Source: Mixta theicola (GTDB lineage: Bacteria; Pseudomonadota; Gammaproteobacteria; Enterobacterales; Enterobacteriaceae). Taken from it: 64,000 bases of DNA. Below are positions 55,978-64,000 of the stretch, one piece after another. Position numbers and translations under genes: made by a program. The stretch spans positions 1-64,000 of the forward strand of contig NZ_NWUO01000010.1 in the NCBI RefSeq assembly GCF_002895925.1, read 5' to 3'. The notes below the pieces were generated by a model. It was given only the letters and a program-made list of their open reading frames with translations, did no database searches and was not told the origin of the DNA. The first letter of the stretch is position 1. Every line of letters begins with the position of its first letter.

Positions 55978-56473
55978 ACGCTCAGGTACGTTAAAAGCCA
56001 CGCTGTTTTTAACGCTATTCGCATTCTCCAGCGGAGGAGCTATGGCTTCTTTTTTAGCAAAAAAAATTGAGTTTAAAGCGGAAAACGCCATGTTTAAGGG
56101 TGTTGAAGCGTTACAGCCAGAAAATAAATTCATTGTAGCGGTAAAAAAGGTAAAGAAAGAAGAGACGAGCATTTTTTCCTTAAAGCGATCGCCCTCATTG
56201 ATCTCCGGTTATCCCAATCCCGTATTGGTTGAAGGCATAATATTAAGCGGTTCAGAAACAACGCTAATTAATCAACCGGTAATGTTACGTTTGCCTGAGC
56301 AGGAGTGGCAGCGTATCAAGGCGGAGGAAGGATCAATTATCGGCACCGGTATTATCGTGACCGAACAGGGATATGGCTTACTCTGCCTGGAAAATCTTAC
56401 GGGCGAGGATAATGATAAACATGCCGCCTGGTTAAATAGCTTATCCTGCCGTAAACGCTGGGAGGCGACATAA
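55964..56473 (+). CDS. Exported partner, probable immunity protein (TTG start)
   Basis: 169 residues, unrelated to anything I recognise. No ATG serves its start; TTG at 55964 is preceded by GGAGGG with 7-base spacing (55951-55956), and initiation there yields a clean signal peptide (KRSGTLKATLFLTLFAFSSG, cleavage after AMA). Its start overlaps the effector end by 14 bp. The mature part is basic with beta-strand-like segments (VMLRLPEQEW, IGTGIIVTEQGYGLLCLENL). A periplasmic protein translated with a T6SS effector is most simply its immunity factor. An ATG at 56041 would remove the signal peptide. Confidence 0.65.
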   Translation: MICYKRSGTLKATLFLTLFAFSSGGAMASFLAKKIEFKAENAMFKGVEALQPENKFIVAVKKVKKEETSIFSLKRSPSLISGYPNPVLVEGIILSGSETTLINQPVMLRLPEQEWQRIKAEEGSIIGTGIIVTEQGYGLLCLENLTGEDNDKHAAWLNSLSCRKRWEAT

Positions 56474-56520
56474 TTGACCGATACAGGCCAGGCTGTGCCG
56501 GTCAGCTACGTCGCTAAGCG

Positions 56521-57849
56521 CTACGTTAAATCCGCCATCAGCACTTTGGAACGGCGCTGGTAGTTATACATCTGCTTTTTACTTTCCGGCAGCAGCTCTA
56601 TCTCTACCGGTGTAAAGCCGCGCTCCTGGAACCAGTGAATGCTGCGGGTGGTGAGCACAAACAGCTTTTTCAGCCCCAGCTGGCGCGCCTGTAACGCGAC
56701 ACGCTGCAGCAGCATTTCACCGCGTGAGGAACTGCGATAGTCCGGGTGTACCGCGACGCAGGCCATTTCGCCAATTTGCTCTTCCGGGAAGGGATAGAGC
56801 GCCGCGCAGGCGATGGTCAGATTATCGCGCTCGATAATGGTGAATTTATCGATCTCCATCTCCAGCTGCTCGCGCGAGCGGCGCACCAGAATTCCCTGCT
56901 GTTCCAGCGGGCGGATCAGCTCCAGAATCCCGCCAATATCGTTAATAGTGGCGCGTCGGATCTGCTCGGCGGATTCCATCACGATCTGCGTGCCGATGCC
57001 GTCACGGGAGAACAGCTCCTGTAACAGCGCGCCATCTTCCTGATAGCTGATCAGATGGCTGCGCCGCACGCCGCTGCGGCAGGCCTTCACCGCACCGCGT
57101 AGAAAACGCACCGTGCCAGAGAGGTAATCGCCGCGCTGCTCCAGGGTTTCAATGCGCGCCTGTGCATCGTTCGGGAACAGCTCGGAAATAATATTGCCTT
57201 TATCATCCGTCGCGCCCTGCTCAGAGCAGAAGCCGATCATCTTTTCTGCCCGCAGCTTAATCGCCAGCTGGGTTGCGACCTCTTCCGAAGTCAGATTAAA
57301 ACTTTCGCCGGTCACCGATACCGCCACCGGGCCAATCAAAACAATCGCGTCGCTGTCGAGCTGGCGATGGATCGCCTCTTCATCAATACGGCGAATTCGT
57401 CCGCTGTGGCAATAGTCGATGCCATCGTCCACGCCCAGCGGCTGAGAAATAATAAAGTTGCCGCTGACCACGTTAATATGCGCGCCCTGCAGCGGCGTAT
57501 TGCTCAGGCTCATCGACAGGCGGGCGGTAATATCCAGCTGCAAACGTCCGGCGGCCTGCTTGACCAGCTCAAGGGATTGCGCATCGGTTACGCGGGTGTG
57601 CTTGTGATAAAGCGGTTCCAGCTGATGTTCTGTCAGACTGGCGTCGATTTGCGGGCGGGCGCCATACACCACGACCAGCCGAATGCCGAGGCTATGCAGC
57701 AGGCCAATATCGTTAACTATGCTGGAAAAGTTATCATGCTCAATCGCCTCGCCGCTGAGCATAATGACAAAAGTCTTACCTCGGTGGGCGTTGATATAGG
57801 GAACGGAATGACGAAAACCCTGAACCAGTGCGGTGCTACGTTCCTTCAC
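56521..57849 (-). CDS. argA: N-acetylglutamate synthase
   Basis: First step of arginine synthesis: acetyl-CoA plus glutamate to N-acetylglutamate, feedback-inhibited by arginine. 442 residues (E. coli 443). An amino-acid-kinase-like domain (about 1-280) is followed by a GNAT domain (about 295-440; [22 protein letters not shown]). The start is GTG at 57849. Tandem ARG boxes upstream indicate ArgR repression. Divergent from amiC. Confidence 0.96.
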   Translation of the reverse strand: MKERSTALVQGFRHSVPYINAHRGKTFVIMLSGEAIEHDNFSSIVNDIGLLHSLGIRLVVVYGARPQIDASLTEHQLEPLYHKHTRVTDAQSLELVKQAAGRLQLDITARLSMSLSNTPLQGAHINVVSGNFIISQPLGVDDGIDYCHSGRIRRIDEEAIHRQLDSDAIVLIGPVAVSVTGESFNLTSEEVATQLAIKLRAEKMIGFCSEQGATDDKGNIISELFPNDAQARIETLEQRGDYLSGTVRFLRGAVKACRSGVRRSHLISYQEDGALLQELFSRDGIGTQIVMESAEQIRRATINDIGGILELIRPLEQQGILVRRSREQLEMEIDKFTIIERDNLTIACAALYPFPEEQIGEMACVAVHPDYRSSSRGEMLLQRVALQARQLGLKKLFVLTTRSIHWFQERGFTPVEIELLPESKKQMYNYQRRSKVLMADLT

Positions 57850-57863
57850 GGCAAACCCTCTTT

Positions 57864-57898
57864 TGCATGAATATTCGATTTTTGTGTATTTTTATTCT
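57864..57898. promoter_or_regulatory. Tandem ARG boxes (ArgR operator) of argA
   Basis: Two matches to TGAATWWWWATTCA: TGCATGAATATTCG (57864-57877) and TGTATTTTTATTCT (57885-57898). Their starts are 21 bp apart, the standard spacing of paired ARG boxes bound by an ArgR hexamer. They lie 15-49 bp upstream of the argA start, where they would cover the promoter. Confidence 0.75.
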
Positions 57899-58081
57899 TT
57901 TGTGGTCGGAAGTGCAAGCGGCTTTTATTGATGCTTATCATTTTTCACAATCGGATAATAAGCTTAACAGGCTGCATTTAATGGGCTTTTCCGGGTGACA
58001 GCATAAAAGCGATTGGGTTAAAGTTTTCGCCACATTTTTTTCCTGGCTTTTTTTTAGACACAACACAGCATCTGGAGCGGC

Positions 58082-59326
58082 ATGTCCGAATCTCATCCCG
58101 TCATCAGCCGTCGTCGGCTGTTACAGGGCGCTGGAGCAATAGGGTTACTGAGCGTTAGCCGGGTTGGGCTGGCGGCCAACAGCCATATTGTTGCGGTGCG
58201 CATCTGGCCTTCTTCCAGCTATTCCCGCCTGACCATTGAATCAAGCGTGGCCCTGAAATATAAGCAGTTCGCCCTGAGCCATCCCGAACGCGTGGTGATC
58301 GATCTTGAAAATCTGCACCTGAATCGGGTGCTGACGGGAGTAGGGCAACTGGTGCAGAAAAACGATCCCTATATCAAAACGGCGCGCGTAGGCCAGTTCG
58401 ATAAAAATACCGTGCGCATCGTGCTGGAGCTAAAACAGAACGTTGCGCCGCGCCTGTTTACCCTGGCACCGGTAGCCGGTTTTAAGCACCGTTTGGTGGT
58501 CGATCTCTATTCGGCGCACGACACGCAGAACGATCCGCTGCTGGCGCTGCTTAAAGATTATAATCAGGGCAATCTGGAACGTACGCAGCCTGCCGAGGCG
58601 CCGCTGCCCGGCAAAGCGGGGCGCGACCGTCCCATCGTTATCATGATTGATCCGGGACACGGCGGTGAAGATCCCGGCGCGCATGGCCTGCATAAAACGC
58701 GTGAAAAAGATATCGTGCTGAAAATCGGCCGCCGTCTGAAGGCGTTAATTGATAAAGAACCGAATATGCGCGCTTATATGACGCGCAATGAAGATGTCTT
58801 TATCCCGCTGAAGGTACGCGTGGCGAAGGCGCGTAAGCAGCGGGCCGATCTGTTTGTTTCCATTCACGCCGATGCGTTTACCAGTCGGGCGGCGCGCGGT
58901 TCTTCGGTATTTGCGCTCTCGACGAAAGGCGCAACCTCGACGGCGGCGCGCTTTCTCGCGCAAACGCAGAATGAATCGGATTTAATTGGCGGCGTAAGTA
59001 AAAGCGGCGATCGCTACCTCGACCATACGATGTTCGATATGCTGCAAAGCCAGACCATTACCGATAGCCTGAAGTTTGGTAAGGAAGTGCTGACGCGCAT
59101 AGGAAGGGTTAATCATCTGCATAAGCGCAGCGTGGATCAGGCCGGGTTTGCGGTATTAAAGGCGCCCGACATTCCATCGATTCTGGTCGAGACGGCGTTT
59201 ATCAGTAATCCAGCGGAGGAGCGCAAGCTGCGTACGACGCGCTATCAGCAGCAGGTGGCTGAAGCGATTCTTGGCGGCATCAAAGCCTATTTTTCGAAAG
59301 GGGCGGCGCTGGCGCACCATAAGTAA
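58082..59326 (+). CDS. amiC: AmiC, N-acetylmuramoyl-L-alanine amidase
   Basis: 414 residues (E. coli 417). Splits septal peptidoglycan during daughter-cell separation. Tat signal with the twin-arginine SRRRLLQG, cleavage after about residue 31. The AMIN domain (about 35-140) targets the septum; amidase_3 (about 180-405) has the zinc site in [18 protein letters not shown] and the catalytic Glu in LVETAFISN. Activity depends on NlpD. Divergent from argA. Confidence 0.96.
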   Translation: MSESHPVISRRRLLQGAGAIGLLSVSRVGLAANSHIVAVRIWPSSSYSRLTIESSVALKYKQFALSHPERVVIDLENLHLNRVLTGVGQLVQKNDPYIKTARVGQFDKNTVRIVLELKQNVAPRLFTLAPVAGFKHRLVVDLYSAHDTQNDPLLALLKDYNQGNLERTQPAEAPLPGKAGRDRPIVIMIDPGHGGEDPGAHGLHKTREKDIVLKIGRRLKALIDKEPNMRAYMTRNEDVFIPLKVRVAKARKQRADLFVSIHADAFTSRAARGSSVFALSTKGATSTAARFLAQTQNESDLIGGVSKSGDRYLDHTMFDMLQSQTITDSLKFGKEVLTRIGRVNHLHKRSVDQAGFAVLKAPDIPSILVETAFISNPAEERKLRTTRYQQQVAEAILGGIKAYFSKGAALAHHK

Positions 59327-59383
59327 CAAGATAACCGGGGAGCGCGCTTGCGGGCGAACCGGCTTTTTACCAAACGCCAGATA

Positions 59384-59409
59384 CAAAAAAACACCCTTGA
59401 GGGTGTTTT
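59384..59409 (-). terminator. Terminator after the initiator tRNA genes
   Basis: AAAACACCC / GGGTGTTTT stem with loop TTGA; on the minus strand it is followed by a run of seven Ts, so it ends the tRNA transcript. It can also act on amiC from the other side. Confidence 0.85.
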
Positions 59410-59415
59410 AATGAT

Positions 59416-59492
<77 letters not shown>

Positions 59493-59541
59493 TCCGGATG
59501 TTGTCGCTTCCGTCACGACAAGCTATTGCGTACTGCTTAAT

Positions 59542-59618
<77 letters not shown>

Positions 59619-59820
59619 TCCGTGGAAGCGCACTATACTCTTACCGGATTATGATGCAACCCCTTTTTGAAAATTAATTAGAATAGCAGGGCTGGTTGAT
59701 GAATATATCCGCTCCCTGGCGATTTATTAAACAAAGGGCGCGACACTTTTTCCGGTAACGCATTTCATTCTTATAACCCCTTTGCTATCTTGCCCTGCAA
59801 GCAGCTGAGGTGAGAATGCA

Positions 59821-60972
59821 ATGAAAGGACGTTGGACAAAGTATTGGGTTACGGGCGCGCTGTTAGCACTGCTGGCGGGATGTTCTTCTAAGCCGACCGA
59901 TCGCGGTCAGCAATATAAAGATGGCAAAATTGAGCAGCCGCTAGCGCTGGTGAATCAGCCGAACGCCAAAGGGCGCCCGGTTAACGGTAAAGATTTCGGC
60001 GATCAGGTCAGTGAAATACGCTTCGCCGCTTCTTCTTTATATACACGCCAAAATAATACCTATAGCGCTATTGAGAACTGGCTGCTGGCGGGCGGCGATA
60101 CGCGCCAGCTGCGGCTGTTTGGTCTGGATGCGTATCAGATGGAAGGGATGGATAATTACGGCAACGTCCAGTTTACCGGTTATTACACGCCGGTTATCCA
60201 TGCGCGCTATACGCGTCAGGGCGAGTTCCAGTATCCGCTGTACCGTATGCCGCCGCGCAGTAAAGGCCGTAAATTGCCGAGCCGGGCGCAGATCTACAGC
60301 GGCTCGCTGGACGATCGCTATGTGATTGGCTACAGCAATTCGCTGATGGACAACTTTATTATGGATGTGCAGGGCAGCGGCTATGTCGATTACGGCGATG
60401 GGCGTCCGCTGATGTTCTTTGGCTATGCGGGTAAGAACGGCTGGGCCTATCACAGCGTCGGTAAGGAGCTGATCGATCGCGGTGAAGTGAAGCGCGAAGA
60501 TATGTCAATGCAGGCGATCCGCAAGTGGGCCGATGCCCACAGTCCGCAAGAGGTGCGTGCGCTGCTGGAAACCAATAACTCTTTTGTTTTCTTTAAGCCG
60601 GAGAATTTTACCCCGGTGCGCGGCGCCAGCGCGGTGCCGCTGATTGCGAAAGCGTCGGTGGCGGCGGACCGCTCGTTGATCCCGCCGGGAACGGTACTGC
60701 TGGCGGAGGTGCCGCTGTTAAATAATGACGGCAAATTTACCGGCAAGTATGAGATGCGGTTGATGGTGGCGCTGGACGTGGGCGGCGCAATCAAAGGCCA
60801 GCACTTTGATATTTACCAGGGCATCGGCCCGGAAGCGGGGCATATGGCGGGTTTCTTTAACCACTATGGCCGCGTTTGGGTGTTGCGCAGCGCGCCGGGC
60901 AGCGGCACTATGCTGTTCAGCAACGCGCAAAACAACCAGAATGGTTCAATGCTGGTCAGCGTCAGCCAGTAA
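59821..60972 (+). CDS. mltA: MltA, membrane-bound lytic transglycosylase A
   Basis: 383 residues (E. coli 365). Outer-membrane lipoprotein that cleaves peptidoglycan to 1,6-anhydromuropeptides. Lipobox LLAGC (Cys21). The MltA domain has FTGYYTPVIHARY and the 3D region near the end (ALDVGGAIKGQHFDIYQG) with the catalytic Asp. ATG at 59821 follows GAGGTGAGAATGCA. The 200 bp upstream are A+T-rich and hold its promoter. Confidence 0.95.
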   Translation: MKGRWTKYWVTGALLALLAGCSSKPTDRGQQYKDGKIEQPLALVNQPNAKGRPVNGKDFGDQVSEIRFAASSLYTRQNNTYSAIENWLLAGGDTRQLRLFGLDAYQMEGMDNYGNVQFTGYYTPVIHARYTRQGEFQYPLYRMPPRSKGRKLPSRAQIYSGSLDDRYVIGYSNSLMDNFIMDVQGSGYVDYGDGRPLMFFGYAGKNGWAYHSVGKELIDRGEVKREDMSMQAIRKWADAHSPQEVRALLETNNSFVFFKPENFTPVRGASAVPLIAKASVAADRSLIPPGTVLLAEVPLLNNDGKFTGKYEMRLMVALDVGGAIKGQHFDIYQGIGPEAGHMAGFFNHYGRVWVLRSAPGSGTMLFSNAQNNQNGSMLVSVSQ

Positions 60973-60983
60973 ACTTCCGTATG

Positions 60984-61002
60984 GCGGGCCGTTCTGGCCC
61001 GC
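60984..61002 (+). terminator. Hairpin between mltA and tcdA
   Basis: Perfect 7-bp G+C-rich stem GCGGGCC / GGCCCGC over GTTCT, 11 bp after mltA. There is no T run, so termination is uncertain. Confidence 0.4.
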
Positions 61003-61026
61003 TATCGACTAGCAAAAGGTTATTTC

Positions 61027-61830
61027 ATGAGAGTTCTCTCTGACGCCTGGCGGCAGCGCTTTGGCGGTACGGCGCGTCTCTATGGTCAGGACGCATTACA
61101 GCTGTTTGCCGATGCGCACGTCTGCGTGATCGGCATTGGCGGCGTCGGCTCGTGGGCGGCGGAAGCGCTGGCGCGTACCGGTATCGGCAGCATTACGCTG
61201 ATCGATATGGATGACGTTTGCATCACCAACACCAACCGTCAAATTCATGCCTTGCAGGGCAACGTTGGCAAGGCAAAAACGGAAGTCATGGCCGAGCGCA
61301 TTCTGGCGATCAATCCGGAATGTACGGTTAACTGCGTGGACGATTTTATTACGCCCGATAATACCGCCGAGCTCATGCGCGCTGGCTATAGCTATGTGAT
61401 TGATGCGATCGATAGCGTGCGGCCCAAGGCGGCGCTGCTTGCCTGGTGCCGGCGCAATAAGATCCCGGTGGTGACGACCGGCGGCGCCGGCGGTCAAATC
61501 GATCCTGTTCAGGTTCAGGTCAGCGATCTGGCGAAGACGATTCAGGATCCGCTGGCGGCGAAGCTGCGTGAGCGGCTAAAGCATGATTTCGGCGTGGTGA
61601 AGAATAGCAAAGGCAAGCTGGGCATCGACTGCGTGTTCTCTACCGAAGCGTTGGTTTATCCGCAGCCGGACGGCAGCGTTTGCGCTTCACGCAGCACGGC
61701 GGAAGGACCGAAGCGGATGGATTGCGCCTCCGGTTTTGGGGCCGCCACGATGGTAACGGCCACCTTTGGTTTTGTTGCGGTATCACACGTGCTTAAGAAA
61801 ATGTTGGCGAAGGCGGCGCGTCAGGGTTAG
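61027..61830 (+). CDS. tcdA: TcdA, tRNA t6A37 cyclase
   Basis: 267 residues. An E1-like (ThiF/MoeB) enzyme that uses ATP to cyclise t6A to ct6A at tRNA position 37, working with CsdA/CsdE. Nucleotide-binding [13 protein letters not shown] near residue 38, [13 protein letters not shown] and [11 protein letters not shown] are conserved. It is convergent with csdE, overlapping by 38 bp. Confidence 0.95.
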   Translation: MRVLSDAWRQRFGGTARLYGQDALQLFADAHVCVIGIGGVGSWAAEALARTGIGSITLIDMDDVCITNTNRQIHALQGNVGKAKTEVMAERILAINPECTVNCVDDFITPDNTAELMRAGYSYVIDAIDSVRPKAALLAWCRRNKIPVVTTGGAGGQIDPVQVQVSDLAKTIQDPLAAKLRERLKHDFGVVKNSKGKLGIDCVFSTEALVYPQPDGSVCASRSTAEGPKRMDCASGFGAATMVTATFGFVAVSHVLKKMLAKAARQG

Positions 61831-62257
61831 CCGCCGCTGCGCGTACCGCTCGCGCCAGCGCATCCAGCCCGCTGCTGCGCGAGGCGCTTAGCTGTTCGCG
61901 CAGGCCCAGCTCATCAAACAGCTGCAGCGGGTCCTGCTGCAGCAACGTTTCCGGCTGCTGCCGTTCTACCGCAGTCAGCAGTACCGCCAGCAGGCCGCGT
62001 ACGATCCTTCCTTCGCTGTCGCCATAAAAATGCAGCGATCCGTCATGCAAACGCTGATGGCCCAGCCAGACGCGATTTTCACAGCCGCTCAGCTCAATTC
62101 CCGCGCTTTTCAGCGCGTCCGGCAGCGGCGGCAGCTGTTTACCCAGCAGGATCAGCTGGCGATAGCGCTCTTCCCAGCCGGGGCAGGCGGCAAACTTTTC
62201 TTTTAACGATGAAACGGTGATCAGTTCAGCAAACGGATGTGGGGCGATAAGCGTCAT
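61793..62257 (-). CDS. csdE: CsdE, sulfur acceptor protein
   Basis: 154 residues. SufE-like partner that takes persulfide sulfur from CsdA onto its conserved cysteine in [10 protein letters not shown] and passes it on, including toward the TcdA pathway. Five bases downstream of csdA on the same strand. Confidence 0.95.
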   Translation of the reverse strand: MTLIAPHPFAELITVSSLKEKFAACPGWEERYRQLILLGKQLPPLPDALKSAGIELSGCENRVWLGHQRLHDGSLHFYGDSEGRIVRGLLAVLLTAVERQQPETLLQQDPLQLFDELGLREQLSASRSSGLDALARAVRAAAANPDAPPSPTFS

Positions 62258-62262
62258 AGTCG

Positions 62263-63468
62263 TTACTCGGCCAGTAAAGTGATGGCGTTATGGATGGCGC
62301 GCACCAGCGCATCGACATCCTGCAGGCTATTATAGGGCGCAAATGAGGCGCGCAGCGTACCACTGACGCCCAGCGCCGCCATTAACGGTTGGGCGCAATG
62401 CTGACCGGCGCGCACCGCCACGCCGCTTTCGGCCAGCAGCGTGACGACATCGCTGTGATGAATGCCGACAATATCAAAAGAGAGCAGGCTGGACTCGCCG
62501 CTGCGGAAGCTGCGGAAGCCGGGAATCGCCTGCAGTTGCTCTTCCGCCAGCGTCGCCAGGCTGCGGCTCCAGCGTTCTGCGGCGTCAATATCAACGGTTT
62601 CCAGCCATTCCAGCGCCGCGCTCAGGCCGATAACGCCCGCCACGTTTGGCGTACCGGCCTCAAAGCGCCACGGCACCGGCTGCGGCGTAAAGCCGCTGAA
62701 ATCAACATGGCTAAGCATTTTGCCGCCGCCCTGCCAGGCCGGCATCGCTTCCAGCAGCGCCGGTTTACCATACAGCGCGCCGATGCCCATCGGTCCGTAA
62801 AGCTTGTGGCCGGAAAATGCATAAAAATCAATATCCAGCGCCTGTACGTCCGGCGGGCAATGCACCACGCCCTGCGCGCCGTCTACCATAACCAGCGCGC
62901 CAGCGGCATGCGCCAGATGAATCGCCTGCGCCAGATCGGGACAGCCGCCGGTAACGTTGGACATCTGCCCCAGCGCCAGCAGGCGCGTTTTACTGTTCAA
63001 TAGCGTGGGCAACAGCGCCATATCCGGCAGATGCTGCGCGTCCAGCGGCCATTTCACCACCCGGGCGCCGGTCTGCCCGGCAACCATCAGCCAGGGAACC
63101 AGATTGGCATGGTGCTCTGCTTCGCTGACGATAATTTCGTCGCCGGGCTTTAATGTGGGTCTTAATCCGCTCTGCGCCACCAGGTTGATCGCTTCGGTGG
63201 TGCCGCGTGTCCAGATAATCGTCTGCGGATGCGGCGCATTAATCAGGCCGGCGACCTGCGCGCGTGCGCTTTCATAGCGCTCGGTGAGCTTACGCGCCGC
63301 GGCATACTGGCTGCGATGGACGGTCCCGGCACTCAGGCTGTAATAATGCTGGGTGGCCTCAATAACCGCCTGCGGTTTGAGCGCCGTGGCGGCGCTGTCC
63401 AGATAAACGCCCGCGTTTGCCAGCGCCGGAAACTGCTGACGTAACTGGGCGGGATTAAATAGGGTCAT
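62263..63468 (-). CDS. csdA: CsdA, cysteine desulfurase
   Basis: 401 residues, equal to E. coli CsdA. A class V aminotransferase-fold PLP enzyme: PLP lysine in [11 protein letters not shown], His in [11 protein letters not shown], and the persulfide-forming Cys in [10 protein letters not shown]. Start at 63468 ([13 protein letters not shown]), matching the family; a longer frame to 63573 has no support. Operon csdA-csdE on the minus strand. Confidence 0.95.
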   Translation of the reverse strand: MTLFNPAQLRQQFPALANAGVYLDSAATALKPQAVIEATQHYYSLSAGTVHRSQYAAARKLTERYESARAQVAGLINAPHPQTIIWTRGTTEAINLVAQSGLRPTLKPGDEIIVSEAEHHANLVPWLMVAGQTGARVVKWPLDAQHLPDMALLPTLLNSKTRLLALGQMSNVTGGCPDLAQAIHLAHAAGALVMVDGAQGVVHCPPDVQALDIDFYAFSGHKLYGPMGIGALYGKPALLEAMPAWQGGGKMLSHVDFSGFTPQPVPWRFEAGTPNVAGVIGLSAALEWLETVDIDAAERWSRSLATLAEEQLQAIPGFRSFRSGESSLLSFDIVGIHHSDVVTLLAESGVAVRAGQHCAQPLMAALGVSGTLRASFAPYNSLQDVDALVRAIHNAITLLAE

Positions 63469-63685
63469 GCGGTTCTCATTACAATAAAGGTTTAGCAAAT
63501 GCTGCCAGGAACAGGTTGAAAATCTCCTAAGCCGCTGGCGAAGCAGCAGATCCGCGTTATGCTGAAAAGGCAAGGTTTAAACTGTTTACCATCGGTTTGC
63601 CAGGCTGAATGTTGATACTGAGCGGCATTCATCTGGCTGACCGCGACGGTTGGTTTATCGCATTTAATCCGCAAGGAGACAGAAA

Positions 63686-63910
63686 ATGAAAAAACTCGCC
63701 GCAGTACTGGCCGCCTGTGCCATGATTTTTACTTTAGCAGCCTGTTCCAGCAATTACGTCATGCATACCAATGATGGCCGCACCATTATTACCAACGGTA
63801 AGCCTATGGTAGACGATGATACCGGTATGATCAGCTATAAAGATGTCCAGGGCAACGAACAGCAGATCAACCGCTCTGATGTGAAAGAGATGGTAGAGAT
63901 GGGCCAGTAA
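63686..63910 (+). CDS. ygdI: YgdI, small YgdI/YgdR-family lipoprotein
   Basis: 74 residues, lipobox LAAC, then the DUF903 domain (NYVMHTNDGRTIITNGKP, DDDTGMISYKD). Paralogous to ygdR at 26705. AAGGAG lies just upstream of the ATG. Divergent from csdA across 217 bp in which no gene was seen. Function unknown; an envelope lipoprotein. Confidence 0.93.
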   Translation: MKKLAAVLAACAMIFTLAACSSNYVMHTNDGRTIITNGKPMVDDDTGMISYKDVQGNEQQINRSDVKEMVEMGQ

Positions 63911-63926
63911 TTTCAGGCAAAAAAAA

Positions 63927-63945
63927 GCACCGCATTTTGCGGTGC
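63927..63945. terminator. Hairpin terminator after ygdI
   Basis: Perfect 8-bp stem GCACCGCA / TGCGGTGC with loop TTT. On the plus strand it is followed by TATTAAAATC; on the minus strand by a run of nine Ts, so it is probably bidirectional and serves an incoming minus-strand gene as well. Confidence 0.8.
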
Positions 63946-64000
63946 TATTAAAATCACTATGGACAGACAGGGTAAATCTACAGAAATACAGGAATAAACG

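Noticed and set aside
54917-56473. Part of a full type VI secretion cluster
   Set aside because: No tss/vgrG/PAAR genes are in the window; flanks are core recD and argA, so it is an isolated cassette.

Overview
This is chromosomal DNA of an Enterobacterales bacterium. Gene content and order follow the E. coli 62-65 min region (prfB-lysS, lysR-lysA, galR, aas-lplT, tas-ygdR-ygdQ-mutH, rppH-ptsP-lgt-thyA, ppdA-ppdB-ygdB-ppdC-recC-ptrA-recB-recD, argA, amiC, initiator tRNAs, mltA, tcdA, csdE-csdA, ygdI). Protein divergence, G+C-rich coding sequence and the lineage-specific insertions suggest Erwiniaceae (Pantoea/Erwinia/Mixta group). That placement is an inference from sequence resemblance only.

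Layout. 1-240: a degenerate tandem repeat of about 37 bp ahead of prfB. 267-2939: prfB (with its programmed +1 frameshift) and lysS. 3023-7324: accessory genes, namely a cupin, a lipoprotein serine protease, an MFS exporter and an orphan flagellin lysine methylase (fliB). 7341-9624: divergent lysR/lysA. 9668-14568: a complete beta-glucoside/cellobiose-type PTS (IIA divergent from IIC, a GH1 glycosidase and IIB), an UxuR-like GntR regulator and a GNAT enzyme; three matching palindromes lie in the divergent promoter. 14569-16628: a repeat-bounded patch with a candidate polymorphic toxin, its likely immunity gene and a decayed duplicate of part of the toxin gene. 16629-25457: galR, a BisC-like molybdoenzyme, a single OmrA/OmrB sRNA, a second FtsI-like penicillin-binding protein, aas and lplT (lplT carries a one-base frameshift near its 3' end). 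25502-28520: the minus-strand mutH-ygdQ-ygdR-tas group. 28521-29205: a gene-free region rich in DnaA boxes at the position of E. coli DARS2. 29206-33821: rppH-ptsP-lgt-thyA. 33799-40726: a ddpXABCDF-type D-Ala-D-Ala dipeptidase/transporter operon behind an RpiR-type regulator. 41065-54720: the prepilin-like genes and recC-ptrA-recB-recD. 54747-56473: a small A+T-rich insertion holding a lone T6SS Hcp, a putative papain-fold effector and a TTG-started exported partner that is probably its immunity protein. 56521-63945: argA with tandem ARG boxes, amiC, two identical initiator tRNAs, mltA, tcdA, csdE, csdA and ygdI.

How it fits together. The core part serves translation (RF2, LysRS, initiator tRNA, t6A37 cyclization), amino-acid synthesis (LysA, ArgA), DNA repair and replication control (RecBCD, MutH, DARS2), cell-wall and lipid turnover (PBP, Aas/LplT, AmiC, MltA, Lgt) and RNA or nitrogen signalling (RppH, PtsP, Omr). 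The most novel material sits in two insertions, at 14569-16628 (lysA-galR interval) and 54747-56473 (recD-argA junction). Each carries what looks like a toxin/immunity pair used in competition between bacteria. No transposase, integrase, rRNA or CRISPR array was seen.
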